A DNA stretch of 64,000 nt from contig NC_090173.1 of NCBI RefSeq assembly GCF_024679245.1, positions 28,732,160-28,796,159 of the forward strand, written 5' to 3'. A program made the translations under genes and the position numbers. Positions 24,092 to 37,400 of this stretch are shown piece by piece. The notes beneath the pieces are model-generated. The model was not told the origin of the DNA, made no database searches, and worked only from the letters and a program-made list of their open reading frames with translations. The DNA is from Pseudorasbora parva. Taxonomy: Eukaryota > Chordata > Actinopteri > Cypriniformes > Gobionidae. The number at the start of each line of letters is the position of its first letter. The stretch's first letter is position 1.

Positions 24092-27000
24092 GGCTTCGGC
24101 CATGGGACGCTACTGTAGAACAGATGTGTTCTGGCTTGATAAAACGGTCCATATGGAAAGGCAGCAAATTCTGAGGGGCTCGAAATGCCCCTCAGAATGA
24201 GCTACCACCTGTATTGCTTTACAGTGTACTCAAACTATAGCAACTCTCTCAAACATATTCTGATAGTGTGAAACCACACTACTGGTCTCACTGAATAGTC
24301 TTCCAATAAAAATCAAGATTTCCCAAAAAGGTCTCACTTTCATGTATCTGCAATACAGGCCTGAGAGTAAACAACTAAGACTGGCTTACCTAAAACCATT
24401 GAGTGTTTCAAAAAATAGTTCCCAATTCACGTTAAATCAAGGCTAGAACCCACTTATTTTCGGTGGAGAGCAAGGCTTCGGCCATGGGAAGCTACTGTAG
24501 AACAGATGTGTTCTGGCTTGATAATACGGTCCATATGGAAAGGCAGCAAATTCTGAGGGGCTCAAAATGCCCCTCAGAATGAGCTACCACCTGTGTTGCT
24601 TTACAGTGTACTCAAACTATAGCAACTCTCTCAAATATATTCTGATAGTGTGAAACCACACTACTGGTCTCACTAAATAGTCTTCCAATAAAAATCAAGA
24701 TTTCCCAAAAAGGTCTCACTTTCATGTATCTGCAATACAGGCCTGAGAGTAAACAACTAAGACTGGCTTACCTAAAACCATTGAGTGTTTCAAAAAACAG
24801 TCCCCAATTCACATTAAATCCAGGATAGAACCCACTTATTTTCGGTGGAGAGCCAGGCTTCGGCCATTGGACGCTACTGTAGAACTGATGTGTTCTGGCT
24901 TGATAAAACGGTCCATATGGAAAGGCAGCAAATTCGGAGGGGCTCAAAATGCCCCTCAGAATGAGCTACCACCTGTATTGCTTTACAGTGTACTCAAACT
25001 ATAGCAACTCTCTCAAACATATTCTGATAGTGTGAAACCACACTACTGGTCTCACTAAATAGTCTTCCAATAAAAATCAAGATTTTCCCAAAAAGGTCTA
25101 ACTTTCATGTATCTGCAATACAGGCCTGAGAGTAAACAACTAAGACTGGCTTACCTAAAACCATTGAGTGTTTCAAAAAACAGTCCCCAATTCACGTTAA
25201 ATCCAGGCTAGAACCCACTTATTTTCGGTGGAGAGCCAGGCTTCGGCCATGGGACGCTACTGTAGAACAGATGTTTTCTGGCTTGATAAAACGGTCCATA
25301 TGGAAAGGCAGCAAATTCTGAGGGGCTCAAAATGCCCCTCAGAATGAGCTACCACCTGTATTGCTTTACAGTGTACTCAAACTATAGCAACTCTCTCAAA
25401 CATATTCTGATAGTGTGAAACCACCCTATTGGCCTCACAAAATAGTCTTCCAATAAAAATCAAGATTTTCCAAAAAAGGTCTCACTTTCATGTATCTGCA
25501 ATACAGGCCTGAGAGTAAACAACTAAGACTGGCTTACCTAAAACCATTGAGTGTTTCAAAAAATAGTTCCCAATTCACGTTAAATAAGGCTAGAACCCAC
25601 TTATTTTCGGTGGAGAGCAAGGCTTCGGCCATGGAAAGCTACTGTAGAACAGATGTGTTCTGGCTTGATAATACGGTCCATATGGAAAGGCAGCAAATTC
25701 TGAGGGGCTCAAAATGCCCCTCAGAATGAGCTACCACCTGTGTTGCTTTACAGTGTACTCAAACTATAGCAACTCTCTCAAACATATTCTGATAGTGTGA
25801 AACCACACTACTGGTCTCACTAAATAGTCTTCCAATAAAAATCAAGATTTCCCAAAAAGGTCTCACTTTCATGTATCTGCAATACAGGCCTGAGAGTAAA
25901 CAACTAAGACTGGCTTACCTAAAACCATTGAGTGTTTCAAAAAACAGTCCCCAATTCACGTTAAATCCAGGATAGAACCCACTTATTTTACGGTGGAGAG
26001 CCAGGCTTCGGCCATGGGACGCTACTGTAGAACAGATGTGTTCTGGCTTTATAAAACGGTCCATATGGAAAGGCAGCAAATTCTGAGGGGCTCAAAATGC
26101 CCCTCAGGATGAGCTACCACCTGTATTGCTTTACAGTGTACTCAAACTATAGCAACTCTCTCAAACATATTCTGATAGTGTGAAACCACACTACTGGTCT
26201 CACTAAATAGTCTTCCAATAAAAATCAAGATTTTCCCAAAAAGGTCTAACTTTCATGTATCTGCAATACAGGCCTGAGAGTAAACAACTAAGACTGGCTT
26301 ACCTAAAACCATTGAGTGTTTCAAAAAACAGTCCGCAATTCACGTTAAATCCAGGCTAGAACCCACTTATTTTCGGTGGAGATCCAGGCTTCGGCCATGG
26401 GACGCTACTGTAGAACAGATGTGTTCTGGCTTGATAAAACAGTCCATATGGAAAGGCAGCAAATTCTGAGGGGCTCAAAATGCCCCTCAGAATGAGCTAC
26501 CACCTGTATTGCTTTACAGTGTACTCAAACTATAGCAACTCTCTAAAAACATATTCTGATAGTGTGAAACCACACTACTGGTCTCACTGAATAGTCTTCC
26601 AATAAAAATCAAGATTTCCCAAAAAGGTCTCACTTTCATGTATCTGCAATACAGGCCTGAGAGTAAACAACTAAGACTGGCTTACCTAAAACCATTGAGT
26701 GTTTCAAAAAACAGTCCCCAATTCACGTTAAATCCAGGCTAGAACCCACTTATTTTCAGTGGAGAGCCAGGCTTCGGCCATGGGACGCTGCTGTAGAACA
26801 GATGTGTTCTGGCTTGATAAAACGGTCCATATGGAAAGGCAGCAAATTCTGAGGGGCTCAAAATGCCCCTCAGAATGAGCTACCACCTGTATTGCTTTAC
26901 AGTGTACTCAAACTATAGCAACTCTCTCAAACATATTCTGATAGTGTGAAACCACCCTATTGGCCTCACAAAATAGTCTTCCAATAAAAATCAAGATTTT

Positions 27001-27915
27001 CCAAAAAAGGTTTCACTTTCATGTATCTGCAATACAGGCCTGAGAGTAAACAACTAAGACTGGCTTACCTAAAACCATTGGGTGTTTCAAAAAACAGTCC
27101 CCATTTCACGTTAAATCCAGGCTAGAACCCACTTATTTTCGGTGGAGAGCCAGGCTTCGGCCATGGGACGCTACTGTAGAAGAGGTCTTCTGGCTTGATA
27201 AAATGGTCCATATGGAAAGGCAGCAAATTCTGAGGGGCTCAAAATGCCCCTCAGAATGAGCTACCACCTGTATTGCTTTACAGTGTACTCAAACTATAGC
27301 AACTCTCTCAAACATATTCTGATAGTGTGAAACCACCCTATTGGCCTCACAAAATAGTCTTCCAATAAAAATCAAGATTTTCCCAAAAAGGTCTCACTTT
27401 CATGTATCTGCAATACAGGCCTGAGAGTAAACAACTACGACTGGCTTACCTAAAACCATTGAGTGTTTCAAAACACAGTCCCCAATTTACGTTAAATCCA
27501 AGCTAGAACCCACTTATTTTCGGTGGAGAGCCAGGCTTCGGCCATGGGACTCTACTGTAGAACAGATGTGTTCTGGCTTGATAAAACGGTCCATATGGAA
27601 AGGCAGCAAATTCTGACGGGCTCAAAATGCCCCGCAGAATGAGCTACCATCTGTGTTGCTTTACAGTGTACTCAAACTATAGCAACTCTCTCAAACATAT
27701 TCTGATAGTGTGAAACCACACTACTGGTCTCACTAAATAGTCTTCCAATAAAAATCAAGATTTCCCAAAAAGGTCTCACTTTCATGTATCTGCAATACAG
27801 GCCTGAGAGTAAACAACTAAGACTGGCTTACCTAAAACCATTGAGTGTTTCAAAAAACAGTCCCCAATTCACGTTAAATCCAGGCTAGAACCCACTTATT
27901 TTCAGGTGAGTGCCA
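24092..27915 (+). repeat. Mosaic segment M64-M73
   Basis: Starts are 24092, 24474, 24856, 25239, 25621, 26004, 26387, 26770, 27153 and 27534. GAGCAAGG monomers at 24474 and 25621 (TGGGAAGC and TGGAAAGC) form a local repeat 1147 bp, or three monomers, apart. The run 26004-27533 includes GAGATCCAGG and the distinctive AGAAGAGGTCTTCTGG monomer, and recurs at 61162-62400. The monomer at 27534 has two changes in its hairpin arms (GACGGG and CCCGCAG). A 1-base deletion near 25585 (TTAAATAAGG) opens a chance reading frame of 79 codons. Confidence 0.85.
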
Positions 27916-30900
27916 GGCTTCGGCCATAGGACGCTACTGTAGAACAGATGTGTCCTGGCTTGATAAAACGGTCCATATGGAAAGGCAGCAAATTCTGAGG
28001 GGCTACAAAATGCCCCTCAGAATGAGCTACCACCTGTATTGCTTTACAGTGTACTCAAACTATAGCAACTCTCTCACACATATTCTGATAGTTTGAAACC
28101 ACACTACTGGTCTCACTAAATATTCTTCCAATAAAAATCAAGATTTCCCAAAAAGGTCTCACTTTCATGTATCTGCAATACAGGCCTGAGAGTAAACAAC
28201 TAAGACTGGCTTACCTAAAACCATTGAGTGTTTCAAAAAACAGTCCCCAATTCACGTTAAATCCAGGCTAGAACCCACTTATTTTCAGTGGAGAGCCAGG
28301 CTTCGGCCATGGGACGCTACTGTAGAACAGATGTTTTCTGGCTTGATAAAACGGTCCATATGGAAAGGCAGCAAATTCTGAGGGGCTCAAAATGCCCCTC
28401 AGAATGAGCTACCACCTGTATTGCTTTACAGTGTACTCAAACTATAGCAACTCTCTCAAACATATTCTGATAGTGTGAAACCACCCTATTGGCCTCACAA
28501 AATAGTCTTCCAATAAAAATCAAGATTTTCCAAAAAAGGTCTCACTTTCATGTATCTGCAATACAGGCCTGAGAGTAAACAACTAAGACTGGCTTACCTA
28601 AAACCATTGAGTGTTTCAAAAACCAGTCCCCAATTCACGTTAAATCCAGGCTAGAACCCACTTATTTTCGGTGGAGAGCCAGGCTTTGGCCATGGGACGC
28701 TACTGTAGAACAGATGTTTTCTGGCTTGATAAAACGGTCCATATGGAAAGGCAGCAAATTCTGAGGGGCTCAAAATGCCCCTCAGAATGAGCTACCACCT
28801 GTATTGCTTTACAGTGTACTCAAACTATAGCAACTCTCTCAAACATATTCTGATAGTGTGAAACCACACTACTGGTCTCACTAAATAGTCTTCCAATATA
28901 AATCAAGATTTCCCAAAAAGGTCTCACTTTCATGTATCTGCAATACAGACCTGAGAGTAAACAACTAAGACTGGCTTACCTAAAACCATTGAGTGTTTCA
29001 AAAAACAGTTCCCAATTCACGTTAAATCCAGGCTAGAACCCACTTATTTTCGGTGGAGTGCCAGGCTTCGGCCATGGAACGCTACTGTAGAACAGATGTG
29101 TCCTGGCTTGATAAAACGGTCCATATGGAAAGGCAGCAAATTCTGAGGGGATCAAAATGCCCCTCAGAATGAGCTACCACCTGTATTGCTTTACAGTGTA
29201 CTCAAACTATAGCAACTCTCTCAAACATATTCTGATAGTGTGAAACCACACTACTGGTCTCACTAAATAGTCTTCCAATAAAAATCAAGATTTCCCAAAA
29301 AGGTCTCACTTTCATGTATCTGCAATACAGGCCTGAGAGTAAAAAACTAAGACTGGCTTACCTAAAACCATTGAGTGTTTCAAAAAACAGTCCCAAATTC
29401 ACGTTAAATCCAGGCTAGAACCCACTTCTTTTCGGTGGAGAGCAAGGCTTCGGCCATGGGATGCTACTGTAGAACAGATGTGTCCTGGCTTGATAAAACG
29501 GTCCATATGGAAAGGCAGCAAATTCTGAGGGGAACAAAATGCCCCTCAGAATGAGCTACCACCTGTATTGCTTTACAGTGTACTCAAACTATAGCAACTC
29601 TCTCAAACATATTCTGATAGTGTGAAACCACACTACTGGTCTCACTAAATAGTCTTCCAAAAAAAATCAAGATTTCCCCCAAAAGGTCTCATTTTCATGT
29701 ATCTGCAATACAGGCCTGAGAGTAAACAACTAAGACTGGCTTACCTAAAACCATTGAGTGTTTCAAAAAACAGTCCTCAATTCACATTAAATGCAGGCTA
29801 GAACCCATTTAGTTTCGGTGGAGAGCCAGGCTTCGGCCATGGGACACTACTGTAGAAAAGATGTATTCTGGCTTGTTAAAACAGTCCATATGGAAAGGCG
29901 GCAAATTCTGAGGGGCTCAAAATGCCCCTCAGAATGAGCTAACACCTGTATTGCTTTACAGTGTACTCAAACTATAGCAACTATCTCAAACATATTCTGG
30001 TAGTGTGAAACCACCCTATTGGCCTCACAAAATATTCTTCCAATAAAAATCAAGATTTTCCAAAAAATCTCTCACTTTCATGTATCTGCAATACAGGCCT
30101 GAGAGTAAACAACTAAGACTGGCTTACCTAAAACCATTGGGTGTTTCAAAAAACAGTCCCCATTTCACGTTAAATCCAGGCTAGAACCCACTTATTTTCG
30201 GTGGAGAGCCAGGCTTCAGCCATGGGACGCTACTGTAGAACAGATGTGTTGTGGCTTGATAAATCGGTCCATATGGAAAGGCAGCAAATTCTGAGGGGCT
30301 CAAAATGCCCCTCAGAATGAGCTACCAACTGTAATGCTTTACAGTGTACTCAAACTATAGCAACTCTCTCAAACATATTCTGATAGTGTGAAACCACATT
30401 ACTGGTCTCACTAAATAGTCTTCCAATAAAATTCAAGATTTCCCAAAAAGGTCTCACTTTCAGGTATCTGCAATACAGGCCTGAGAGTAAACAACTAAGA
30501 CTGGCTTACCTAAAACCATTGAGTGTTTCAAAAAATAGTTCCCAATTCACGTTAAATCAAGGCTAGAACCCACTTATTTTCGGTGGAGAGCCAGGCTTCG
30601 GCCATGGGACGCTACTGTAGAACAGATGTGTTCTGGCTTGATAATACGGTCCATATGGAAAGGCAGCAAATTCTGAGGGGCTCAAAATGCCCCTCAGAAT
30701 GAGCTACCACCTGTGTTGCTTTACAGTGTACTCAAACTATAGCAACTCTCTCAAACATATTCTGATAGTGTGAAACCACACTACTGGTCTCACTAAATAG
30801 TCTTCCAATAAAAATCAAGATTTCCCAAAAAGGTCTCACTTTCATGTATCTGCAATACAGGCCTGAGAGTAAACAACTAAGACTGGCTTACCTAAAACCA

Positions 30901-33900
30901 TTGAGTGTTTCAAAAAACAGTCCTCAATTCACATTAAATCCAGACTAGAACCCACTTAGTATCGGTGGAGAGCCAGGCTTCGGCCATGGAACACTACTGT
31001 AGAACAGATGTGTTCTGGCTTGATAAAACAGTCCATATGGAAAGGCAGCAAATTCTGAGGGGCTCAAAATATCCCTCAGAATGAGCTACCACCTGTATTG
31101 CTTTACAGTGTACTCAAACTATAGCAACTCTCTCAAACATATTCTGATAGTGTGAAACCACACTACTGGTCTCACTAAATAGTCTTCCAATAAAAATCAA
31201 TTTTCCCAAAAAGGTCTCACTTTCATGTATCTGCAATACAGGCCTGAGAGTAAACAACTAAGACTGGCTTATCTAAAACCATTGAGTGTTTCAAAAAACA
31301 GTCCCCAATTCACGTTAAATCCAGGCTAGAACCCACTTATTTTCGGTGGAGAGCCAGGCTTCGGCCATGGGACGCTACTGTAGAACAGATGTGTCCTGGC
31401 TTGATAAAACGGTCCATATGGAAAGGCAGCAAATTCTGAGGGGATCAAAATGCCCCTCAGAATGAGCTACCACCTGTATTGCTTTACAGTGTACTCAAAC
31501 TATAGCAACTCTCTCAAACATATTCTGATAGTGTGAAACCACACTACTGGTCTCACTAAATAGTCTTCCAATAAAAATCAAGATTTCCCAAAAAGGTCTC
31601 ACTTTCATGTATCTGCAATACAGGCCTGAGAGTAAACAACTAAGACTGGCTTACCTAAAACCATTGAGTGTTTCAAAAAACAGTCCTCAATTCACATTAA
31701 ATCCAGACTAGAACCCACTTAGTATCGGTGGAGAGCCAGGCTTCGGCCATGGGACACTACTGTAGAACAGATGTGTTCTGGCTTGATAAAACAGTCCATA
31801 TGGAAAGGCAGCAAATTCTGAGGGGCTCAAAATATCCCTCAGAATGAGCTACCACCTGTATTGCTTTACAGTGTACTCAAACTATAGCAACTCTCTCAAA
31901 CATATTCTGATAGTGTGAAACCACACTACTGGTCTCACTAAATAGTCTTCCAATAAAAATCAATTTTCCCAAAAAGGTCTCACTTTCATGTATCTGCAAT
32001 ACAGGCCTGAGAGTAAACAACTAAGACTGGCTTATCTAAAACCATTGAGTGTTTCAAAAAACAGTCCCCAATTCACGTTAAATCCAGGCTAGAACCCACT
32101 TATTTTCGGTGGAGAGCCAGGCTTCGGCCATGGGACGCTACTGTAGAACAGATGTGTCCTGGCTTGATAAAACGGTCCATATGGAAAGGCAGCAAATTCT
32201 GAGGGGATCAAAATGCCCCTCAGAATGAGCTACCACCTGTATTGCTTTACAGTGTACTCAAACTATAGCAACTCTCTCAAACATATTCTGATAGTGTGAA
32301 ACCACACTACTGGTCTCACTAAATAGTCTTCCAATAAAAATCAAGATTTCCCAAAAAGGTCTCACTTTCATGTATCTGCAATACAGGCCTGAGAGTAAAC
32401 AACTAAGACTGGCTTACCTAAAACCATTGAGTGTTTCAAAAAACAGTCCCCAATTCACGTTAAATCCAGGGTAGAACCCACTTATTTTCGGTGGAGAGCC
32501 AGGCTTCGGCCATGGGACGCTACTGTAGAACAGATGTGTTCTGGCTTGATAAAACGGTCCATATGGAAAGGCAGCAAATTCTGAGGGGCTCAAAATGCCC
32601 CTCAGAATGAGCTACCACCTGTGTTGCTTTACAGTGTACTCAAACTATAGCAACTCTCTCAAACATATTCTGATAGTGTGAAGCCACACTACTGGTCTCA
32701 CTAAATAGTCTTCCAATTAAAATCAAGATTTCCCAAAAAGGTCTCACTTTCATGTATCTGCAATACAGGCCCGAGAGTAAACAACTAAGACTGGCTTACC
32801 TAAAACCATTGAGTGTTTCAAAAAACAGTCCCCAATTCACGTTAAATCCAGGCTAGAACCCACTTATTTTCGGTGGAGAGCCAGGCTTCAGCAATGGGAC
32901 GCTACTGTAGAACAGATGTGTTCTGGCTTGATAAAACTGTCCATATGGAAAGGCAGCAAATTCTGAGGGGCTCAAAATGCCCCTCAGAATGAGCTACCAC
33001 TTGTATTGCTTTACAGTGTACTCAAACTATAGCAACTCTCTCAAACATATTCTGATAGTTTGAAACCACCCTATTGGCCTCACAAAATAGTCTTCCAATA
33101 AAAATCAAGACTTTCCCAAAAAGGTCTCACTTTCATGTATTTGCAATACAGGCCTGAGAGTAAACAACTAAGACTGGCTTACCTAAAACCATTGAGTGTT
33201 TCAAAAAACAGTCCTCAATTCACATTAAATCCAGGCTAGAACCCACTTAGTATCGGTGGAGAGCCAGGCTTCGGCCATGGGACACTACTGTAGAACAGAT
33301 GTGTTCTGGCTTGATAAAACAGTCCATATGGAAAGGCAGCAAATTCTGAGGGGCTCAAAATATCCCTCAGAATGAGCTACCACCTGTATTGCTTTACAGT
33401 GTACTCAAACTATAGCAACTCTCTCAAACATATTCTGATAGTGTGAAACCACACTAGTGGTCTCACTAAATAGTCTTCCAATAAAAATCAAGATTTCCCA
33501 AAAAGGTCTCACTTTCATGTATCTGCAATACAGGCCTGAGAGTAAAAAACTAAGACTGGCTTAACTAAAACCATTGAGTGTTTCAAAAAACAGTCCCAAA
33601 TTCACGTTAAATCCAGGCTAGAACCCACTTCTTTTCGGTGGAGAGCAAGGCTTCGGCCATGGGACGCTACTGTAGAACAGATGTGTCCTGGCTTGATAAA
33701 ACGGTCCATATGGAAAGGCAGCAAATTCTGAGGGGAACAAAATGCCCCTCAGAATGAGCTACCACCTGTATTGCTTTACAGTGTACTCAAACTATAGCAA
33801 CTCTCTCAAACATATTCTGATAGTGTGAAACCACACTACTGGTCTCACTAAATAGTCTTCCAAAAAAAATCAAGATTTCCCCCAAAAGGTCTCACTTTCA

Positions 33901-34413
33901 TGTATCTGCAATACAGACCTGAGAGTAAACAACTAAGACTGGCTTACCTAAAACCATTGATTGTTTCAAAAAACAGTCCTCAATTCACATTAAATCCAGG
34001 CTAGAACCCATTTAGTTTCGGTGGAGAGCCAAGCTTCGGCCATGGGACACTACTGTAGAAAAGATGTATTCTGGCTTGTTAAAACAGTCCATATGGAAAG
34101 GCGGCAAATTCTGAGGGGCTCAAAATGCCCCTCAGAATGAGCTAACACCTGTATTGCTTTACAGTGTACTCAAACTATAGCAACTCTCTCAAACATATTC
34201 TGGTAGTGTGAAACCACCCTATTGGCCTCACTAAATAGTCTTCCAATAAAAATCAAGATTTCCCAAAAAGGTCTCACTTTCATGTATCTGCAATACAGGC
34301 CTGAGAGTAAACAACTAAGACTGGCTTACCTAAAACCATTGAGTGTTTCAAAAAACAGTCCCCAATTCACGTTAAATCCAGGCTAGAACCCACTTATTTT
34401 CAGGTGAGTGCCA
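27916..34413 (+). repeat. 17-monomer HOR unit, copy 1 (M74-M90), 6498 bp
   Basis: Starts are 27916, 28299, 28682, 29064, 29446, 29829, 30212, 30594, 30976, 31357, 31739, 32120, 32502, 32884, 33267, 33649 and 34032. The unit opens with TTCAGGTGAGTGCC and GGCCATAGG and an extra A in the hairpin loop (GGGGCTACAAAATG). Later markers are CCAATATAAATC, AGTAAAAAAC with CTTCTTTTCGG, TAGAAAAGATGTATTC, GTGTTGTGG, GTGTGAAGCC with GGCCCGAGAG, and CAGCAATGGG. Within it, 30976-31738 and 31739-32501 are near-repeat dimers, and 33649-34413 echoes 29446-30211. Confidence 0.92.
34032..34413 (+). repeat. Chimeric monomer M90 at an HOR junction
   Basis: The left part is the TAGAAAAGATGTATTC class with CTGGTAGTG and the class B haplotype CACCCTATTGGCC. 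The site then turns into class A in the middle (CTCACTAAATAG), and the remainder equals the end of the monomer at 27534, including TTCAGGTGAGTGCC. The switch lies within roughly 34215-34235 and is the left boundary of the 6498-bp duplication. Confidence 0.82.
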
Positions 34414-37400
34414 GGCTTCGGCCATAGGACGCTACTGTAGAACAGATGTGTCCTGGCTTGATAAAACGGTCCATATGGAAAGGCAGCAAATTCTGAGGGG
34501 CTACAAAATGCCCCTCAGAATGAGCTACCACCTGTATTGCTTTACAGTGTACTCAAACTATAGCAACTCTCTCACACATATTCTGATAGTTTGAAACCAC
34601 ACTACTGGTCTCACTAAATATTCTTCCAATAAAAATCAAGATTTCCCAAAAAGGTCTCACTTTCATGTATCTGCAATACAGGCCTGAGAGTAAACAACTA
34701 AGACTGGCTTACCTAAAACCATTGAGTGTTTCAAAAAACAGTCCCCAATTCACGTTAAATCCAGGCTAGAACCCACTTATTTTCAGTGGAGAGCCAGGCT
34801 TCGGCCATGGGACGCTACTGTAGAACAGATGTTTTCTGGCTTGATAAAACGGTCCATATGGAAAGGCAGCAAATTCTGAGGGGCTCAAAATGCCCCTCAG
34901 AATGAGCTACCACCTGTATTGCTTTACAGTGTACTCAAACTATAGCAACTCTCTCAAACATATTCTGATAGTGTGAAACCACCCTATTGGCCTCACAAAA
35001 TAGTCTTCCAATAAAAATCAAGATTTTCCAAAAAAGGTCTCACTTTCATGTATCTGCAATACAGGCCTGAGAGTAAACAACTAAGACTGGCTTACCTAAA
35101 ACCATTGAGTGTTTCAAAAACCAGTCCCCAATTCACGTTAAATCCAGGCTAGAACCCACTTATTTTCGGTGGAGAGCCAGGCTTCGGCCATGGGACGCTA
35201 CTGTAGAACAGATGTTTTCTGGCTTGATAAAACGGTCCATATGGAAAGGCAGCAAATTCTGAGGGGCTCAAAATGCCCCTCAGAATGAGCTACCACCTGT
35301 ATTGCTTTACAGTGTACTCAAACTATAGCAACTCTCTCAAACATATTCTGATAGTGTGAAACCACACTACTGGTCTCACTAAATAGTCTTCCAATATAAA
35401 TCAAGATTTCCCAAAAAGGTCTCACTTTCATGTATCTGCAATACAGACCTGAGAGTAAACAACTAAGACTGGCTTACCTAAAACCATTGAGTGTTTCAAA
35501 AAACAGTTCCCAATTCACGTTAAATCCAGGCTAGAACCCACTTATTTTCGGTGGAGTGCCAGGCTTCGGCCATGGAACGCTACTGTAGAACAGATGTGTC
35601 CTGGCTTGATAAAACGGTCCATATGGAAAGGCAGCAAATTCTGAGGGGATCAAAATGCCCCTCAGAATGAGCTACCACCTGTATTGCTTTACAGTGTACT
35701 CAAACTATAGCAACTCTCTCAAACATATTCTGATAGTGTGAAACCACACTACTGGTCTCACTAAATAGTCTTCCAATAAAAATCAAGATTTCCCAAAAAG
35801 GTCTCACTTTCATGTATCTGCAATACAGGCCTGAGAGTAAAAAACTAAGACTGGCTTACCTAAAACCATTGAGTGTTTCAAAAAACAGTCCCAAATTCAC
35901 GTTAAATCCAGGCTAGAACCCACTTCTTTTCGGTGGAGAGCAAGGCTTCGGCCATGGGATGCTACTGTAGAACAGATGTGTCCTGGCTTGATAAAACGGT
36001 CCATATGGAAAGGCAGCAAATTCTGAGGGGAACAAAATGCCCCTCAGAATGAGCTACCACCTGTATTGCTTTACAGTGTACTCAAACTATAGCAACTCTC
36101 TCAAACATATTCTGATAGTGTGAAACCACACTACTGGTCTCACTAAATAGTCTTCCAAAAAAAATCAAGATTTCCCCCAAAAGGTCTCACTTTCATGTAT
36201 CTGCAATACAGGCCTGAGAGTAAACAACTAAGACTGGCTTACCTAAAACCATTGAGTGTTTCAAAAAACAGTCCTCAATTCACATTAAATCCAGGCTAGA
36301 ACCCATTTAGTTTCGGTGGAGAGCCAGGCTTCGGCCATGGGACACTACTGTAGAAAAGATGTATTCTGGCTTGTTAAAACAGTCCATATGGAAAGGCGGC
36401 AAATTCTGAGGGGCTCAAAATGCCCCTCATAATGAGCTAACACCTGTATTGCTTTACAGTGTACTCAAACTATAGCAACTATCTCAAACATATTCTGGTA
36501 GTGTGAAACCACCCTATTGGCCTCACAAAATATTCTTCCAATAAAAATCAAGATTTTCCAAAAAAGGTCTCACTTTCATGTATCTGCAATACAGGCCTGA
36601 GAGTAAACAACTAAGACTGGCTTACCTAAAACCATTGGGTGTTTCAAAAAACAGTCCCCATTTCACGTTAAATCCAGGCTAGAACCCACTTATTTTCGGT
36701 GGAGAGCCAGGCTTCAGCCATGGGACGCTACTGTAGAACAGATGTGTTGTGGCTTGATAAATCGGTCCATATGGAAAGGCAGCAAATTCTGAGGGGCTCA
36801 AAATGCCCCTCAGAATGAGCTACCAACTGTAATGCTTTACAGTGTACTCAAACTATAGCAACTCTCTCAAACATATTCTGATAGTGTGAAACCACATTAC
36901 TGGTCTCACTAAATAGTCTTCCAATAAAATTCAAGATTTCCCAAAAAGGTCTCACTTTCAGGTATCTGCAATACAGGCCTGAGAGTAAACAACTAAGACT
37001 GGCTTACCTAAAACCATTGAGTGTTTCAAAAAATAGTTCCCAATTCACGTTAAATCAAGGCTAGAACCCACTTATTTTCGGTGGAGAGCCAGGCTTCGGC
37101 CATGGGACGCTACTGTAGAACAGATGTGTTCTGGCTTGATAATACGGTCCATATGGAAAGGCAGCAAATTCTGAGGGGCTCAAAATGCCCCTCAGAATGA
37201 GCTACCACCTGTGTTGCTTTACAGTGTACTCAAACTATAGCAACTCTCTCAAACATATTCTGATAGTGTGAAACCACACTACTGGTCTCACTAAATAGTC
37301 TTCCAATAAAAATCAAGATTTCCCAAAAAGGTCTCACTTTCATGTATCTGCAATACAGGCCTGAGAGTAAACAACTAAGACTGGCTTACCTAAAACCATT

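Noticed and set aside
25490..25729. Open frame of 79 codons on the plus strand
   Set aside because: It exists only because a 1-base deletion near 25585 (TTAAATAAGG) shifts past the usual TAG in GGCTAG. It stops at the TGA after the hairpin, as other copies do. It is a chance frame in satellite DNA.
27606..27640. Compensatory double change in the hairpin arms (GACGGG and CCCGCAG)
   Set aside because: The two changed bases are not partners in the stem; each makes its own mismatch, so this is not evidence for selection on pairing.
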